A DNA stretch of 7,165 nt from Patescibacteria group bacterium (lineage in GTDB: Bacteria; Patescibacteriota; Minisyncoccia; Moranbacterales; UBA1568): positions 1-7,165 of the forward strand of contig JAUPWI010000017.1 of assembly GCA_030916545.1 (NCBI GenBank), given 5' to 3'. The notes under the pieces were generated by a model, which saw nothing but the letters and a program-made list of their open reading frames with translations, had not been told where the DNA came from and ran no database searches. The position numbers were made by a program, and so were the translations under genes. Shown piece by piece: positions 6,334 through 7,165 of the stretch (its first letter is position 1; the number at the start of each line of letters is the position of its first letter).

Positions 6334-6978
6334 TCACAACTTATCATCTTCCGATTTTCGTTCCAGCTTCGACTGCCTGAGCGACCAGCGTATGGTCACA
6401 GTCCAAAAGGCGATGAAGCATCCGATCAGTCCACCCATCGCCACCGCTTTCGGCAATGCCACTCGGGCATCAAGGAGTACCGGGTCACTCCCAACAATGA
6501 CAAACCAGCCGTCTTTCTGCCCGTCCTGATTCAGCTTCTCAGTATACTCGTTCAGCACTTTCACGATGGCGTCCGCCTCTCTCTCGAGAATCGTCTTCTC
6601 TGCGTGAGAAAAAGAAAGTTCGATGACCTGGGAAGAGAGTCGCTTGGCAACGATCAAACTCTTCAATTCGCTTTCCGAGCGAGGCGAGACGTTGAGCCCC
6701 GATTCCTTCAGGATGTCCGATACCACGCGGGGCGACTGGAGCCAACGGACCACCGTATCACCGAACCGCTCGTCCGCCTGCAATCGATAAAAATCATCGA
6801 AGGAATACTCGCTCGTGGTCGGCGCCTTGTCTCGACCGACATTCAAAAGCAGTGCCGCCCGATACTTGACCGGCTGACTTACCTGCCACGCCAAAGCCAC
6901 GAAGATGGACGCCACCACGATCAGCATGAAAAGCCTCCGTTCTTTCCAGTATATCTTCACGATGTCGTACCATTCCAT
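6334..6978 (-). CDS. Wzz-like polysaccharide chain-length / co-polymerase protein
   Basis: The 214-residue protein has the Wzz-type layout: a short cytoplasmic N-terminus (MEWYDIVKIYWKERR), a first membrane helix at about 16-33, an extracytoplasmic domain, and a second helix at about 178-197 with a basic cytoplasmic tail. The segment after helix 1 (PVKYRAALLLNVG, 36-48) is the beta strand typical of this family. The Pro/Gly-rich approach to helix 2 (Pro166, Pro176, Gly182, Gly183, Gly186) matches the usual signature. Such proteins control chain length or act with the flippase and polymerase in O-antigen, capsule or exopolysaccharide export. At 214 residues the periplasmic domain is short, and there is no fused kinase domain. 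The neighbouring glycosyltransferase supports the role. ATG 6978 fits the family start; an AAGAGAG lies about 15 nt upstream, rather far. Confidence 0.85.
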   Translation of the reverse strand: MEWYDIVKIYWKERRLFMLIVVASIFVALAWQVSQPVKYRAALLLNVGRDKAPTTSEYSFDDFYRLQADERFGDTVVRWLQSPRVVSDILKESGLNVSPRSESELKSLIVAKRLSSQVIELSFSHAEKTILEREADAIVKVLNEYTEKLNQDGQKDGWFVIVGSDPVLLDARVALPKAVAMGGLIGCFIAFWTVTIRWSLRQSKLERKSEDDKL

Positions 6979-6998
6979 ACGGATGTGTTCTTACTCTC

Positions 6999-7027
6999 TT
7001 AGTATCTCTCTCAAATCTCACCGCGTG
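6999..7027 (-). promoter_or_regulatory. Weak candidate promoter for the Wzz-like/glycosyltransferase operon
   Basis: On the minus strand TTCACG (7027-7022) and GATACT (7004-6999) are spaced by 17 bp, each with four of six consensus matches. It lies between the long palindrome and the ATG at 6978 and would give a leader of about 15 nt. The signal is weak; transcription could also start to the right of the palindrome or beyond the window. Confidence 0.25.
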
Positions 7028-7048
7028 AATAAGCAAGAAACAAACGCT

Positions 7049-7165
7049 TGTCGGTGAAAACGAGAGAATTTCGGCTGCAAACCTTTCAAAGCTTGTCAGG
7101 TTACGAAAGTAACCCTCCGTACTTTTCAAGGTTTTCGCACGAAATTCTCTCGTTTTCCCTCGACA
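7049..7165. repeat. Long imperfect palindrome (117 bp) with hairpin centre
   Basis: Five paired blocks share one centre near 7106: TGTCG/CGACA (7049-7053 with 7161-7165), a perfect 18-bp block (7056-7073 with 7140-7157, left arm GAAAACGAGAGAATTTCG), AAACCTT/AAGGTTT (7079-7085 with 7128-7134), AAAG/CTTT (7088-7091 with 7122-7125), and GGTTAC/GTAACC (7099-7104 with 7109-7114). The inner four blocks are in exact register; the outermost is offset by one base. About 40 base pairs can form. The plus-strand loop is GAAA, a GNRA tetraloop. There is no T tract inside the window, so it does not read as an intrinsic terminator, and no credible reading frame crosses it. Candidates are a structured RNA, a miniature or fold-back mobile element, a recombination site, or a protein-binding site; the sequence does not decide. 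It lies 70 bp upstream of the Wzz-like gene and may continue past the window. Confidence 0.9.

Noticed and set aside
5794..7002. Plus-strand open frame of 402 codons
   Set aside because: It is antisense to the glycosyltransferase and Wzz-like genes, which have clear motifs; its translation shows no domain.
6794..7129. Minus-strand frame of 111 codons through the palindrome
   Set aside because: It overlaps the Wzz-like gene in another frame and shows no domain or ribosome site, so the palindrome is treated as non-coding.
7049..7165. Palindrome as a Rho-independent terminator
   Set aside because: No T tract follows on the minus strand and the stem is far too long with symmetric internal loops; the plus-strand side ends at the window, so a tract there cannot be seen.

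Overview
The window looks like chromosomal DNA from a Patescibacteria (Candidate Phyla Radiation) bacterium. The main clue is a small Gly/Arg-rich protein with an exact CxxC-x17-CxxC zinc ribbon, an architecture typical of these genomes. Short genes, tight packing and a mix of envelope proteins with no database-famous names also fit. TGA is used as a stop (glycosyltransferase, Wzz-like gene, small membrane gene), so this is not a lineage that recodes TGA. The lineage call is inference from gene content; no rRNA or other phylogenetic marker is complete here.

All credible genes are on the minus strand, so transcription runs from high to low coordinates. (1) At 7049-7165 a long imperfect palindrome reaches the last base of the window. 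(2) Next is a surface-polysaccharide pair: a Wzz-like chain-length protein (6978-6334) followed 16 nt later by a GT4-type glycosyltransferase (6317-5148). (3) A self-contained unit follows: a near-consensus sigma-70 promoter (5123-5095), a strong Shine-Dalgarno, a GTG-started 105-residue protein of unknown function (5047-4730) and its own intrinsic terminator (4710-4676). (4) A second self-contained unit holds the zinc-ribbon protein (4511-3897), with a plausible promoter near 4628-4600 and a strong terminator at 3877-3843. (5) A probable envelope operon follows: a DUF4153-type polytopic membrane protein (3768-1951), a membrane-anchored transglutaminase-like protein with a C-terminal coiled coil (1910-645) and a small four-helix membrane protein (579-187). 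(6) The N-terminus of what looks like histidyl-tRNA synthetase (103-1) runs off the left edge.

By theme, the window is mostly cell-envelope biology: polysaccharide assembly at the right, and a membrane protein plus extracytoplasmic transglutaminase-like module at the left. Two independently terminated small genes lie between them. The features most worth following up are the 117-bp palindrome upstream of the polysaccharide genes, the unknown small gene with its unusually strong expression signals, and the DUF4153/transglutaminase-like/small membrane protein cluster next to hisS. No CRISPR array, tRNA, rRNA, transposase or recognisable defence system was seen.
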